Assembly: GCF_030463535.1 (NCBI RefSeq)
Contig: NC_132900.1
Coordinates: 30,628,721 to 30,692,720, forward strand
Source: Salminus brasiliensis
Lineage: Eukaryota; Chordata; Actinopteri; Characiformes; Bryconidae
Length of the DNA stretch: 64,000 bases
Direction: 5' to 3'
Positions 11,651 to 24,400 of the stretch are shown piece by piece. The position numbers and the translations under genes were made by a program. Each line of letters starts with the position of its first letter. Position 1 is the first letter of the stretch. The notes beneath the pieces are model-generated. The model saw only the letters and a list, made by a program, of their open reading frames with translations, was not told where the DNA came from and did not search any database.

Positions 11651-12540
11651 TAATTTATACTACATATAAAATACCCAATATACAGAGAACAATAGTAAAC
11701 ACTGTACATTTACGGCATTTAGCAGACGCTCTTCTCCAGAGCGACTTACAAAAGTGCTTTGCTATTTACTCAAGAAAAACCTCAGCTAGTTAGAATAGAC
11801 TAACAGTTCAAAGATACCTCTAAGCTTTAGACATTACTAAACACAAGACAATAAGGTGACCATAGTACTCTGCTATTCGCCCAAGTACTCTCAGAAGAGG
11901 TGGGTCTTCAGCCTGCATTTGAAGACAGCGAGCGAGCGACCCAGTATACATAGACCATACCAGGACATTTCTATACAGTATGCTTTACAGTGTTATTCAC
12001 AGAACAGCAGCTGTATGCAGCTCTATACAGATTAAATATTGTATAAACACAGCAGTGAACATGTGTGTGAGGTGAGTAATGGTGCAGGGATGCAGTAACT
12101 GTAGAATAAGAGTGATAATAAGAGTCTATCAGTAATATCTATGGCCTGTGGCTGATGATGGTGATCAGCTGTTGAGGATGGTGATGGCGTGAGGGTGAAA
12201 ACTGTTCCTGTGTTTGACAATCTTAGTGAACGTAGTTCTGTAGCGTCCGCCAGACGGGAGCAGCTGGAAGAGGTCGTGACCAGCTTGCGAGGAGTCCGTA
12301 ATGATTTTCTCTGCCTGTTTTCTGCTTCTTGATTCTCTCAGCTGTCCTCACTGTTCACCTCAGTCTGTTCCTGTCCTGCTTTGTGGCTGCTCCAAACCGG
12401 CCTGTGATGGATGTACACAGGATGGATTCAGTGACTGCAGTGTAGAACTGGCTCAACAGCTCAGCTGACAGAAAGTGCATCCTCTGCTTGTGCTTGGTGA
12501 GGATGTTGTGGCCTGAGGGCTTCATTGTATGGTATCGCCA
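11161..12540 (-). mobile_element. 5'-truncated L2/Rex1-like LINE, interrupted 3'UTR
   Basis: On the minus strand, 12290-12180 encodes the C-terminal end of a non-LTR reverse transcriptase: FQLLPSGGRYR, then HRNSFHPHAITILN. This is the usual L-P-S-G-R-R-Y-R .. N-S-F ending. The 3' end at 11161 is a (TTTGA)n-type tail after GACAAATAAAATTTGAT. The 3'UTR is broken by the MITE 3' piece at 11540-11650 and by a CATTTAGCAGA repeat at 11705-11940, so the order of insertion is unclear. Confidence 0.7.
11705..11940 (+). repeat. Dispersed repeat with a CATTTAGCAGA..GAGCGACTTACA core, copy 2
   Basis: The same core and flank as at 6148-6430, here lying inside the LINE 3'UTR. Confidence 0.7.
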
Positions 12541-12605
12541 TAAGTACTGAAAGCCTGTGCAGTACTGTTGTATGATCTCATACTTCTGTTGTTCTTCACA
12601 TTTGA

Positions 12606-13532
<927 letters not shown>

Positions 13533-13715
13533 GTTTGTCAAATCAGAAAGTACACATGGGTTTTATTTGGGTCGTTGGCCACTTCTTAGCTTTTAATGCA
13601 AGTCCAAGTTACATGTAGAAACTTAGTATAGGTTCACTAGTTGTTTTGTATAGTATTTTACATATATTTACATACATATATTTATATTTAAGATATAAAT
13701 CACCACCAATCTGAA

Positions 13716-13900
13716 TCAGTATGTTTTCCCCTATTTTTACCCCCAAAATGTAGCCCAGCTCGGGATTCGAACTCATGATCCCCGGGCCTTAGTGGTAGCG
13801 CCTTAGACCACTGAGCCACTTGGAGTCTCTTGCTACAAGTGCTTTTTTCCCTCCCTTTGAGGATTGCCATGGTACAATGCATCCTTAAATACTTACTTAC
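13716..13900 (-). mobile_element. SINE-head unit, isolated copy of the 171-bp repeat
   Basis: On the minus strand it has a pol III A box, TGGCTCAGTGG, and a degenerate B box, AGTTCGAATCC, followed by GGGGGTAAAAATAGGGG. It is the same unit as the array at 14480-15420 and lies in the intron after the finger exon. Confidence 0.85.
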
Positions 13901-13996
13901 TTACCCCCCATTTTTGACACTTTTTCCAAAATGCTTCATTTAACGCAAACGCTAGCTATGAAATATGATTGAAAATCTGAGAATTTCTGTTTTCAG

Positions 13997-14106
13997 GTTA
14001 CCTCAAGAAGCTAACATGGAACAACCTCCAACTTATAAAGATGAAGGCAAAGACTCACAATCGCCATCTACTACCGCACCGGTTAGCTGTAGTGTTAGAT
14101 ACTGTT
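13997..14106 (+). CDS. Probable second coding exon of the zinc-finger gene
   Basis: The acceptor TTCTGTTTTCAG (13985-13996) is strong. If spliced from the donor at 13528, the split codon AC|G gives Thr and the frame stays open through LPQEANMEQPPTYKDEGK and a Ser/Thr/Pro-rich stretch. A donor GT at 14107 (TGTT|GTAAGG) leaves one base, which fits the acceptor at 16019. Without this second splice the frame ends in a stop at about 14121. The sequence resembles no domain I know. Support is splice-site quality and phase only. Confidence 0.5.
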
Positions 14107-14269
14107 GTAAGGAACTCATCTGAAGGGGCAGCCTCCATTACTTAGCCATTCTCCTCATATAACATGTAACCTTACTTAAACTAAAATGTTTAACCTGTAA
14201 CATGAATGAAAACAAACTTTGTTAAATTGTCTTTCTTCCAATCATGCACCTGTTCATAACTTCCTCTAG

Positions 14270-14560
14270 CACAACCAATCCTCCTGACACTACAAGGGTA
14301 AGGACTTTCCCCAAAGTGCCAGCAGGAGGGGTAGCCCCACCCCCCCAGCTATCAGCATCTGCTGTGCCAATCAACATCATTTAAGAGATGAATGGGGAAA
14401 GAATGCCATCTACACACCCGGAGAGAGCACCTTCAACGGTGCTCTCTCTGACTCCAGCTGCCGATGGCGAAGCAGCTTGCCTCGGGATTCGAACTCATGA
14501 TCCCCGGGCCTTAGTGGTAGCGCCTTAGACCGCTGAGCCACTCGGAGTCTCTTGCAACAA
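14270..14560 (-). mobile_element. tRNA-derived SINE (family A), full, reverse orientation
   Basis: On the minus strand: tRNA-like head with A box TGGCTCAGCGG and B-box-like AGTTCGAATCC (14545-14484), then the body blocks CAGCTGGAGTCAGAGAGAGC and CTCTCTCCGGGTG. Its head is the first unit of the tandem array that follows. Confidence 0.8.
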
Positions 14561-15420
14561 GTGCTTTTTTCCCCTTTGAGGATTCCCATAGTGTAATGCA
14601 TCCTTAAATATTTTATTTGCCCCTATTTTTTACCCCCAAAATGCAGCCCAGCTCGGGATTCGAACTCATGATCCCCGAGCCTTAGTGGCAGCGCCTTAGA
14701 CCGCTGAGCCACTCGGAGTCTCTTGCAACAAGTGCTTTTTTCCCCTTTGAGGATTCCCATAGTGTAATGCATCCTTAAATGTTTTATTTGCCCCTATTTT
14801 TTACCCCCAAAATGCAGCCCAGCTCGGGATTCGAACTCATGATCCCCGAGCCTTAGTGGCAGCGCCTTAGACCGCTGAGCCACTGGGAGTCTCTTGCAAC
14901 AAGTGCTTTTTTCCCCTTTGAGGATTCCCATAGTGTAATGCATCCTTAAATATTTTATTTGCCCCTATTTTTTACCCCCAAAATGCAGCCCAGCTCGGGA
15001 TTCGAACTCATGATCCCCGAGCCTTAGTGGCAGCGCCTTAGACCGCTGAGCCACTGGGAGTCTCTTACAACAAGTGCTTTTTTCCCCTTTGAGGATTCCC
15101 ATAGTGTAATGCATCCTTAAATATTTTATTTGCCCCTATTTTTTTACCCCCAAAATGCAGCCCAGCTCGGGATTTGAGCTCATGATCCCCGGGCCTTAGT
15201 GGTAGCGCCTTAGACCGCTGAGCCACTGGGAGTCTCTTGCAACTAGTGCTTTTTTCCCCTTTGAGGATTCCCATAGTGTAATGGGTTCTTAAATACATTG
15301 TCAGATTTTATTTTCCCCTATTTTTTACCCCCAAAATGCAGCCAAGCTCGGGATTCGAACTCATGATCTTGCAACGTGCTTTTTTTCTCCTTTGAGGATT
15401 CCCATAGAATAATGCATCCT
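14480..15420 (-). repeat. Tandem array of a SINE-head unit, period 171 bp
   Basis: The motif GGGATTCGAACTCATGATC recurs at 14484, 14655, 14826, 14997, 15169 (one variant) and 15350, giving spacings of 171, 171, 171, 172 and 181 bp. Each unit holds a complete tRNA-like promoter (A and B box, minus strand), a short tail and a shared 3' flank. Units 2-4 are almost identical, which suggests recent unequal exchange. Confidence 0.92.
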
Positions 15421-15439
15421 TAAATACATCTGATTTTAA

Positions 15440-15530
15440 AATCACTGTATTTGACTCTGTAGGGATTCGAACCAGCAACCCTCCAGTCATAATGACAGCA
15501 CTTTATACCACGGAACCACTCAGTAGCCCA
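15440..15530 (-). mobile_element. Second tRNA-like SINE head next to the array
   Basis: On the minus strand, ACTGAGTGGTTCCGTGGTAT and the B box GGTTCGAATCC are spaced as in a tRNA. It differs from the array unit in the region between the boxes. There is no mature tRNA acceptor-stem pairing that I can support, so it is called a SINE head, not a tRNA gene. Confidence 0.55.
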
Positions 15531-15683
15531 TAAATGTGTTATTTAATGAGCAGTGCTAATAAACTCTTAAACACTACTGCTTTTATCATTGTTGATATAC
15601 AGATGTTGGATCTGTTGAACTTGGATTTCAGAACTCCATTCTGATTGTGTACCCTGTAGTGTGCCTTATTCAATAAGCAGTCC

Positions 15684-15935
15684 AGGCAAATGTTTGTGGA
15701 CACCCCTTCTAATGAATGCATTGGTGCAAACACACAAACATGAACCTATTGCCAGGTGTGGGCCAGTATTGAGCTGTGGAGCAGTGGAACTGCTCCATCC
15801 AATACTTTTGGGATGAGGTGGGGTGGTAATCATCTAACATCCTGACCTCACTACCTCACTCCTGTTGCCGAATGCATTCAAATCTTCAAAGCAAAACTTT
15901 TCAACATCCCCTCTGAGGATATCCATATAGTGCAT
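15684..15935 (-). mobile_element. Tc1-type MITE (family M), copy e, internally deleted
   Basis: AAATGTTTGTGGACACCCC lies at one end and ATCCATATAGTG at the other, with short internal blocks (ATTGAGCTGTGGAGCAGTGG, GGGGTGGTAATCATC) in between. Confidence 0.8.
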
Positions 15936-16019
15936 CCTTAAACATGACATCTGTTTTGTTTGTTAGGTTTTTTTTTTTTTTACTGATTTTAAAATCAGTG
16001 TTTGACTGGGGTGTTCCAG

Positions 16020-16252
16020 CTGACATTTCCTACTTGAAAAATCTGACATCCCAGTTCAAATGGAAAACAGCATTAGTCATCATTGTACTAATTTACATAT
16101 TTAAATGCTCTTTAAAAAGATTAATGATTTCCTTTAACACTACAGAGCTGGGGAATCTGGGCAAGCTTATTCTTTACACTGCATTAACACACTACCACAC
16201 AAACACACTCTCAATCTGCAAGATGATGACTTGCATCTTGTGTTTTTTTTAA
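16020..16252 (+). CDS. Probable last coding exon of the zinc-finger gene, with a transmembrane segment
   Basis: The acceptor GGGGTGTTCCAG ends at 16019, and the exon begins with two bases that complete the codon left by the donor at 14106 (T|CT, Ser). The frame then runs 76 codons to a stop at 16250. It holds a hydrophobic segment (ALVIIVLIYIF) flanked by basic residues (KWKT .. KCSLKR), as in a single-pass or tail anchor. An AATAAA at 16513-16518 would end the transcript. I do not recognise the family. It could instead belong to an unrelated transcript, or be non-coding. Confidence 0.42.
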
Positions 16253-16512
16253 TGTGTTTCCAAAGATAAAACAGTTAAATCATGTAATATCTTGGTAACA
16301 TGAATTTATTTTCCCCTCTTATATAAAAACAAAACACACACATATATATATATATGTTGTTTATATTGTACATATACAGAATTTCCTAATTTTTCCCTCC
16401 ACTACTCCAGTTGTAATTGTTTTTTTTTTGGCTGTTATGTTGCCATTCTGCCATCTTTGTGATTCTATTTATACTGGTGCTTTATTTTCTTTTCGATGTT
16501 GAAAACCTCTGT

Positions 16513-16518
16513 AATAAA
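16513..16518 (+). promoter_or_regulatory. Poly(A) signal AATAAA, probably for the zinc-finger gene
   Basis: Canonical hexamer 260 bp after the stop of the last predicted exon. Confidence 0.45.
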
Positions 16519-16865
16519 TGTTGTCTATTTGAAAATGAACTAATAGTTCTGTATCTATTTAAGGGTTAACAGTGTTGTAGGAACATCACCTTCCATAATC
16601 GATATCAAGTAATAAATGATGGCATAAGCAGGTCATCAATTCTGTCTGGGCTCCAAAAGCCTCCCTGTTTATGTTATGTAGGCTTATTACATGACCACTC
16701 TTACCACCCCTTACAATTCAACAGGTTATCTTGTCACTGTGCCTTTAAGAGTTATGTAAATGATCTCCATTCTGATTGGGTCCCTGTAGCACGCCTTATT
16801 CAACAAGCAGTCCAGGCTGGAACACTGCTTATAACTTCCGCACAAACGGGGCTGTGTTAAGTCGA

Positions 16866-17344
16866 TTTATGTCCAAATGTTTGTGGACACCCCTTCTAAT
16901 GAATGTATTTAGGTGCAAATGCACAAACAGCTTGTCTAGTCCCTGTAGAGAAGTACTGCTAATAAAATAGGACTGTCTGGAGCAGATGAACATAAAGCTA
17001 TTGGCACCATGCTGCCTAATGCCAGGGGTGGGCTTGAGTCCCCCAGCATTGAGCTGTGGAAGAACTGTGTTCTCTGGAATGATGATGGTGCTCCCTCCAA
17101 TAATTTTTGGATGCAGTGTGGTGGTGATCACCTAACATCTTGAATTCACTACCTCACTCCTGTCGCTGAATGCAATCAAATCTTCACAGCAATGCTCTTC
17201 CAAAATCTAGAAGAAAGTCTTCATCCCTGGACAGCAGAGACAATTTACTTCAACAAAATAAGGATAAACTCTTTAGGCACTTGATTTACGATGAAACAAT
17301 GAATGAGGGAACAGATGTCCCAATACTTCTGTCCATACAGTGTA
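16866..17344 (-). mobile_element. Tc1-type MITE (family M), copy f, near full length
   Basis: TATGTCCAAATGTTTGTGG at the left and ACTTCTGTCCATACAGTG at the right are imperfect inverted ends. The internal family blocks are present. Confidence 0.9.
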
Positions 17345-18478
17345 TGTTAATGCATTGTTTTTCACAATTCCTGTTTCTCTCTAGGATGTTTTTAAACCAT
17401 TTATAAGACAGCCCTACACCATTATCCCTCCGCCAAATGTTAGCTGGCACTGAACATAGAGGCAGGTAATGGATGACAGGAGGATACCATCAGACCGCCA
17501 GATGGTGAAGAGCAATTCACCACGGTAATTACATTGCTCACCCCAGGTATAACTGGCCCCAAGTGTTTGCAATGGCAGGGGATTTTTTAATATAGCAGTT
17601 CAGCACTCTGCAGTCCTGCTCCGTGAGCTTGCGTGGCCTAAGGTTTTGCGGCAGAGGTGATGCTGCTCCTAGTCTTATGTACTTCCCAGCCACAGCACCC
17701 TTAGTAGACCAGGATAGACAAACGGTCAGTGTGCAAAGCATTGGACAGGTGCCTGCTACAACAGTGCCACGTTAAAAGTCCTGGATCCTCAGTACAGCCC
17801 CTGTCTACTGCCAATGCTGGTCTATGGAGATTGCATGGCTGACAGCCTGATTTTATGCAGCTCTTAGCGATGGCTGTGAAACGGATCAGAAGTAAAAAAA
17901 CAAACATTATGAACAAAGTGTTTAAGGAAGCTGCTTAAGCAACACTGGCTCTTCAGGAATGGATACATTATTTACCCAAACACTAATTATTACCATGACA
18001 TTACTGCCATGTTAAAAATAATACATGAAAATATGTCAGGACTTTTTTTTTTATTGTTATTAATTGTTAAGTTAAAGCACTTAACATCATTACAGCACTT
18101 TAATGAGTCCTTCACGTTAATAATTCAATAGTATCGGATTAGTAAAGATTTTTGTATCATCATCATAATAATAAGAAACCAAACATACTGTGCCCTGTAG
18201 AAGAAGGACTCTACTGCATCAGTGGCTGTCTCCCCTGCTCACACCTCATTCAATTCACCAGCTAATTACTTATCAGAGCAAGGGAATAAAAAACACAAAC
18301 AAAAACCTGCAGTGAACGGTTCCTCCAGTAATGGGACAAACCAGCCACAGCCTGGGATTCACCGCTTAAACCCACTAATGGCTGAACAACAGGACGACCA
18401 GCTACTCTGAGAGAGAGAGAAAGCTTGCGAAGACTGCATGTGTCCTTTCTCTCAGAGCTCAGTTAAGGGAGGTCTAGT
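17345..18478. other. Region downstream of NMD3; probable NMD3 3'UTR near the gene
   Basis: A minus-strand AATAAA (plus-strand TTTATT at 18050-18055) lies about 430 bp past the NMD3 stop and could end that transcript. No other gene is seen. Confidence 0.4.
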
Positions 18479-21400
18479 CTAATCGGTCATCATGTCCGCC
18501 CCCTCTCCTCCGGTGGCATCGTTGAGACTCAGGTCTTCGAGCATTTCAGCCAGAGAGATCCGGGGAGCACCCTCGTCATCTGTGTCGCTCTCCACAGGAA
18601 TCTTGGAGGCATCTGAACATGCAAAAACACACAAACAGCGCAAAGAGAGTAGTGTTAGGTCAACAGGCTTAACGGAGTGCAATCTGTGGAGAGCAAAATC
18701 CACTGAACTCTGTATTAAAGTTCAAAGCAGACTATTTGGGCGGAATCAGTTTTACATGCGGAGGTGGAGAAGTGATGGAAAGTATATATATATATATATA
18801 TATTTTTTTTTTTTAAGTTTATGACCGAGTGGCTACTTAATTTACATTCTGCTGTCACCTCCAAAAAAAAGAGATGATACATTTTAATATTTTAGAAGGT
18901 TGAGTTATCCCAGTCATGCTGCTAGTCATCGGCACAATTGGCCTTGCTCTCTCCAGGGTGGGTAGATGGCGCTTTTTCCCCACATCATTACAGTGTAGTG
19001 CTGGCTGGCACTGGCGTCTGCTGGCCAATGCATCAGAGCCGCATACACAGCGCTTTCCTCAGAGGCGCTTGACCCTCCAAGTGTCTCACATCAATTGTGA
19101 TAAGCAACGTGTATGTATGGGTTGGGTAATTGCCAATCCAATTTAAGGGGGGGGGGGGAGATGGGTAAAAATCTTAAAATAAAAAAAAAACCTAAAACTT
19201 AGCAGCTACATGTTCCTAACATACATGTAGTCTGTTGGCTATGTTACACAGAAGCGTAGTACCTCTGATAAGTCCTTGGGTTCTCTTCTGGATTGAAGGT
19301 TGTAATCCATACAACACCTGAGGTTTGCCACAGACTTAAACGGCCCAAAGTATCTGAGCCACGCACAACAAAACAGCTTCTCAAGCTTGAGAAAACCCAC
19401 AAAAATTTTTTTTCCATAGGATATGAAAGAATATTTACTCTCATTCCAATTCACATAAGATTAATAGACCCTGGGGTCTAGGTTAATAGAGCGTGGGGTT
19501 ATTATTAGGGCTTGTTTTTCAGAAGGTGTCAGAATCTTGACGTGGCAGCGCACACACACACATGGTGCAGCATTCAGACAGGACTAAAATCACTCTGGTA
19601 ATAAGTACATTAGCTCTCCTCCCCATGTAAAACTAATCCCATCCCGAACAGGGCTTTATAATCCATTTCTACATCACATGACAGAATAAGTGTGTATCAG
19701 GCCTCTCTAGCTTACTAGATGGCCTCCATACCTCTGAAGATGTTGACATTCTTTCTCAATGCCTCATCCTCTTCAAGGTCCTCCAAGAAGTCCTGGTATT
19801 GCCTAAAAAGGATCATTAAGCACAATAAGGTTATTTAGAGATTCTAGATGTACAAATCTGCCTGGATACAAGCGGAACCTGAAACTAAACCCGGACCAAA
19901 ACATCAGCTCAACTTTAAACTGCGCTCAAACCTAAACGAGCCATCAGAGGACACTTTGCTCCCTTACTTCTCATTATCGGAGTCCATGCCTTCTCTCTCC
20001 CGGTCCAGTTCCTTCAATTTCCAGTTCCTGCGCTTCATCCTCTTTACCCTGTCATAGCTCTTCTTAATCAGAACCTGAACACAGAAAGATCTGACAGTTA
20101 GCCCCCAGAAATAGTGAAACACATACATAATTATTAGTTAGTTTAAAGAGACAAATATGGTATTTACTAGTATTACACTATTACAGTTAGAACAAGCAAA
20201 GCATGTTATTAAAAGCTTCTCTTGTTTCTGAGCTTCTCATCTTCTGTTGATCTCATGTTTTCTGATGGGCCTTCATGGATTTGTTTTCTGGCTTTCAAGT
20301 CTGAATTTATGAGCCGTCGCTTATTTGCATGAAACCTGTTTTGCATTTAAAATGCTTGTGTGTGAGAGAGAGAGTGTTTCCATGTTTTAAATAAGCCACT
20401 CCAAGCTGTTCCATGAGACACAGAGAAGACATTCTTCTTATGACCAGAACAAGCAGAAATAGGTTACCCAATGGGCCACTAGGGGGCAGTATAACTTAGG
20501 CTACAAATAAGCATCAGCAATGATTTCATTACGTGGATTATGAGCTTTTCTTACCACGTCAGGAACGTGATGGGGATTCATCTTGTTCAGAAACTCGTCG
20601 TTGATGTTGGCATTGGCAAAGTCATAGCTGGAACATAAGAACCGGAAAGAAATATTAAAAATAAATAAATAAATACCACACACACATTTTACATTTTATG
20701 TACACTATTTGGACTAAAGTATTGGGACACCTGCTCATTCCTTGTTTATTTAGAAATCAAGGGTAGAGTTAGAGTTTCTCCTGCTTTTGTTGGATTAACT
20801 ATCTCTACTGTCCAGGGAAGCAGGCTTTCCACTAGATTTTGGAGAAGCATTGCTGTGAGGATTTGATTGCATTCAGTGACTAGAGCGTTGGTGAGGTCAG
20901 GATGTTGGATAATCACCACCCCACCTAATAAGCATTGGACGGAGCACCATCCATCATTCTAGTGAACACAGTTCCACAGCTCAATGTTGGGGGGCTTGAT
21001 ACCTTCTCTAGAGAGTCCTATTCTACTGGCTTCTCTATGTACTTCTCATCATAATGGGTGTTAAAGCTACTGAATGCAGTCATTAGAAGGGGTGTCCACA
21101 AACATTTGGACATATTGTGTATCTACTTGAAGTATGCAAGAGGCCTGGGTAAGGAAGTGATGTAACTGGAGATCAGCACTGATGGACAAGTAACTTAGGG
21201 AAGCTTTGGCACTCTTGTTTGAACTTCAACAACCTCTAGCAGGATTATTATATGCATATTTTACACTAAATACAAACATAAGGCTTGTTATTGAACCAAT
21301 AGCTGGTAGGAAGTATTTATGAATCAAAAAATGTTTCTTAAACAGATTATGGTCATGTGATAAGGGGACCCAGAGGTCCCAATATAGACAGGACACTGAC

Positions 21401-24400
21401 TACAAAATGATGCATCACTCCAACATTTTAACTGATAAATCAAGAACACAAGCAGACCAGAAACAAACAAAACAAGGTCAGATGTGATGTGATTGACCAG
21501 AGAGGAGAGATGTAGAAAGCAGAACAAGGTTCCCAGTACTGGAACTGAGACCCACTCATATAAACGATGTTGAAGCTTCAATAGCTCACCCTAACACCAG
21601 GTCGCCGATGTTGAGCAGGTGGCCCATGAAGGTGCGGCAGTGGTACTGCTGGCTGGTGTTCATCTCCGAGGTCTTCTGAACCCACACCTCAGCCAGCGTG
21701 TGCTGTGAAAATCCACATAAATACACCCATTTATCATCTGCTGGTGAGATATGCCATTACAGGGTACAGAAATGTTCGTAGATCAGAGGAATGAGGATAG
21801 TAACAGCTAAATGTTTGTCCCATTGAGGCAAAGTTACGAGCTGTTTGTCTGCATTTACTGATTCTCATGAACTTTTCTCTGAATGTCCTACTTCTCCTCC
21901 ACCCCCCTCCACCACCATCTCTTCAAGATGTTCTTTCTGTCCTAGGTACAAACCCCCTGCTTACTCGATTGGATCTCAGACCAGCTCCTGCTCCCAATTT
22001 CTGGTCCCTGATGATATCGATATCCATGATGATAAACTCCTCCAGCTGCTTTGGACTAAAAAGGCTGTTGAAAGGGTAGCGCCAGTAAGTGTTGGCATCC
22101 ACTTCTGCAACTGCAAGGAAAAAGTAATGGGATAAAGTGATGAGCTACAAAACTGAGCACTTCTGGTTTTAGATGTCAGATGATGACCACATGGGAACTA
22201 AGCAGCAGAGACAGATACTGTATGTACTGTATGTAAATTATGCTAAATTAAATAAATATTATGAGCTATTATATATCAGTTACTAGCCCAGAGGCAGAGT
22301 AAGGTAAAATGCATCAAATGATCATTCCAGCCTGATATGCACAAGAAATAACCAGCTGCAAAAAATCTGTGCTGGGGTAATGAACGGTGTCCAAAACTGA
22401 CCACCTGAAGGAAGCGTTCCAGTTTTTTTTTTTTCCCCTTTACGAAAAATAGGAACAGGTGGTGACAATGTGTGCAGAATGGCTGGTAATACAACATGAA
22501 GAAATTCTCCTACTGATGTCTGATACAGTACGAAAAACATAGCATAGCCTTTATTTTATTTTTTTTTTTTATGTCAGTTTTAAAACCTTCCCATCTTGTC
22601 CTTCATCTAAAGGACTATGCATTTACCCCGTTTATGCATTAGCTATAAAGGATGTAGCTGGCCTGTTTATGTGCCAACTGGAAAAAGTAACCCCAGCAGA
22701 TGCTGTGTAATACTGTATATACGGCATGTGCAGTGTAATTCTAGTACTACTCACGCTGCAGGGTGTTTGGATCGATGAGGTGGACTGTGCTGGTGACCTG
22801 GATGCACACGCACACCTGGCCCATGTTCCCTAGACTCTGGGCCAGACGAGGGGACATACAAACCACGTTGTCCTGGGAGACACACAAACACATTTTTATC
22901 AATTATACTGTATATGGAGTTAGAAACAAACACATGATCATCAGTTATTGCTGATTCTGATCTCAGTGTAGTGCAAAACACAGAGCTCCTACTAGGAGTC
23001 TAATGGGATGTTTATTTATATATATACACATCAAAGCATCAGAACAGACTTTGTGCGACTAATACTTTTTAAAAAATAATTTATTCTTAAATTTTACCCC
23101 AATTTCTACCCACTCCAGAAAGCAAATGACCAATCCCCAACAACGTGAACTCCCCAATCACTAGCGATGCCTCACGTGAAGGCGACCAGTGCGCTCAGAG
23201 GACAACACGGCTCCCCAGCGCCGACACCACAGACGCCTGTGCTGACCAACATCACACCATCAACCCACCCCTGAAAGAGCAAGGCCTATTGTGCTCTCCC
23301 TGACTCTGGCTGCTGATGGCAAGCAGCATGACCTAGGATTTGAACTAACGATCCTCTGATCATAGAGGCAGCGGAGTGGGTAGAAATTGGGGTAAATTTA
23401 AGAATAAATTATTTTTAAAAAGGTCCACTGGACCTCTCAGTTTTCTTATCTTTCTTTATTCTCATTCTCTCGCTGCCATGAAATTAAAATATTGGAAAAT
23501 AAAAAAATATTTCCAATATTCTGGTCTCAATCCTTTTTATTTCAACTCATGAAATCATGGTGCTCTGGATGACAGTTGAGCAGAAACACATTAAACATGT
23601 GAATATTTACATTATACTGCGTAACACTACAACTACAGGCTGTCGCAGTTACCCCAAAGTAGGGGTAATATAAATGGAAAGGAAGCTAGCCTCATGCTTT
23701 TGGGGGGGGGGGGGGGGGGGTTGGTGCTTTGGTGCTTTCCTGCTGTTGTAACAAACTCGTACCAAAGTCCAAACTGCATTAGGGCTTCATGATATTGGGA
23801 GAAGGGGGAAAGCAATGATATTGGGCAGATATAATCTGCCTCTGGTAGATTAGTCATAGAGGACGAGAACAGTGAAATGCTCCTTTTGCAAAAATGCAAC
23901 AAGCACGCTGAACACATTCAGGGTATATTGTGGAGCCAAATCATGAGAGTTACACCTCTAGCTTCCACAAAAAATGTGTGTAAAGGTTGACAGGCCTGGA
24001 AAGGATTATTTTCGTACTGCATACACTCCCATATATTTACTCAGGCAAGTCAGAGCCAAGTATTCTCACACTCACATTCACCCTCATACACGCCCAGCCA
24101 AAGAAATCACTGCCAGAGATGATAATGCTCCCCAGACACTGCAACACCGTGATTTACTTTGAAACGTGCATCTGTAAAAACTCCACTGATAAGCTTGTGT
24201 AATGATGCATACCTTACAGATGGGCACAATCTCCACCGAGAAGGTGCTTTTGTAGTTGTAGGTGTTGGAATGCACATCGTGAGAGATGAGACGCTGGGAA
24301 GCCTTTGATCTTCACAACAGAGATAAAAGTTAATTCATTAGCTTGTTTCATAATCATCTAAATGCAGCAGAGGAAACATTTTTTTTTATCTGTGATGGAA

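Noticed and set aside
14480-15530. True tRNA genes or a CRISPR array
   Set aside because: The tRNA-like boxes belong to SINE heads with no paired acceptor stem, and the 171-bp repeat unit with no short-repeat/spacer pattern is not CRISPR.
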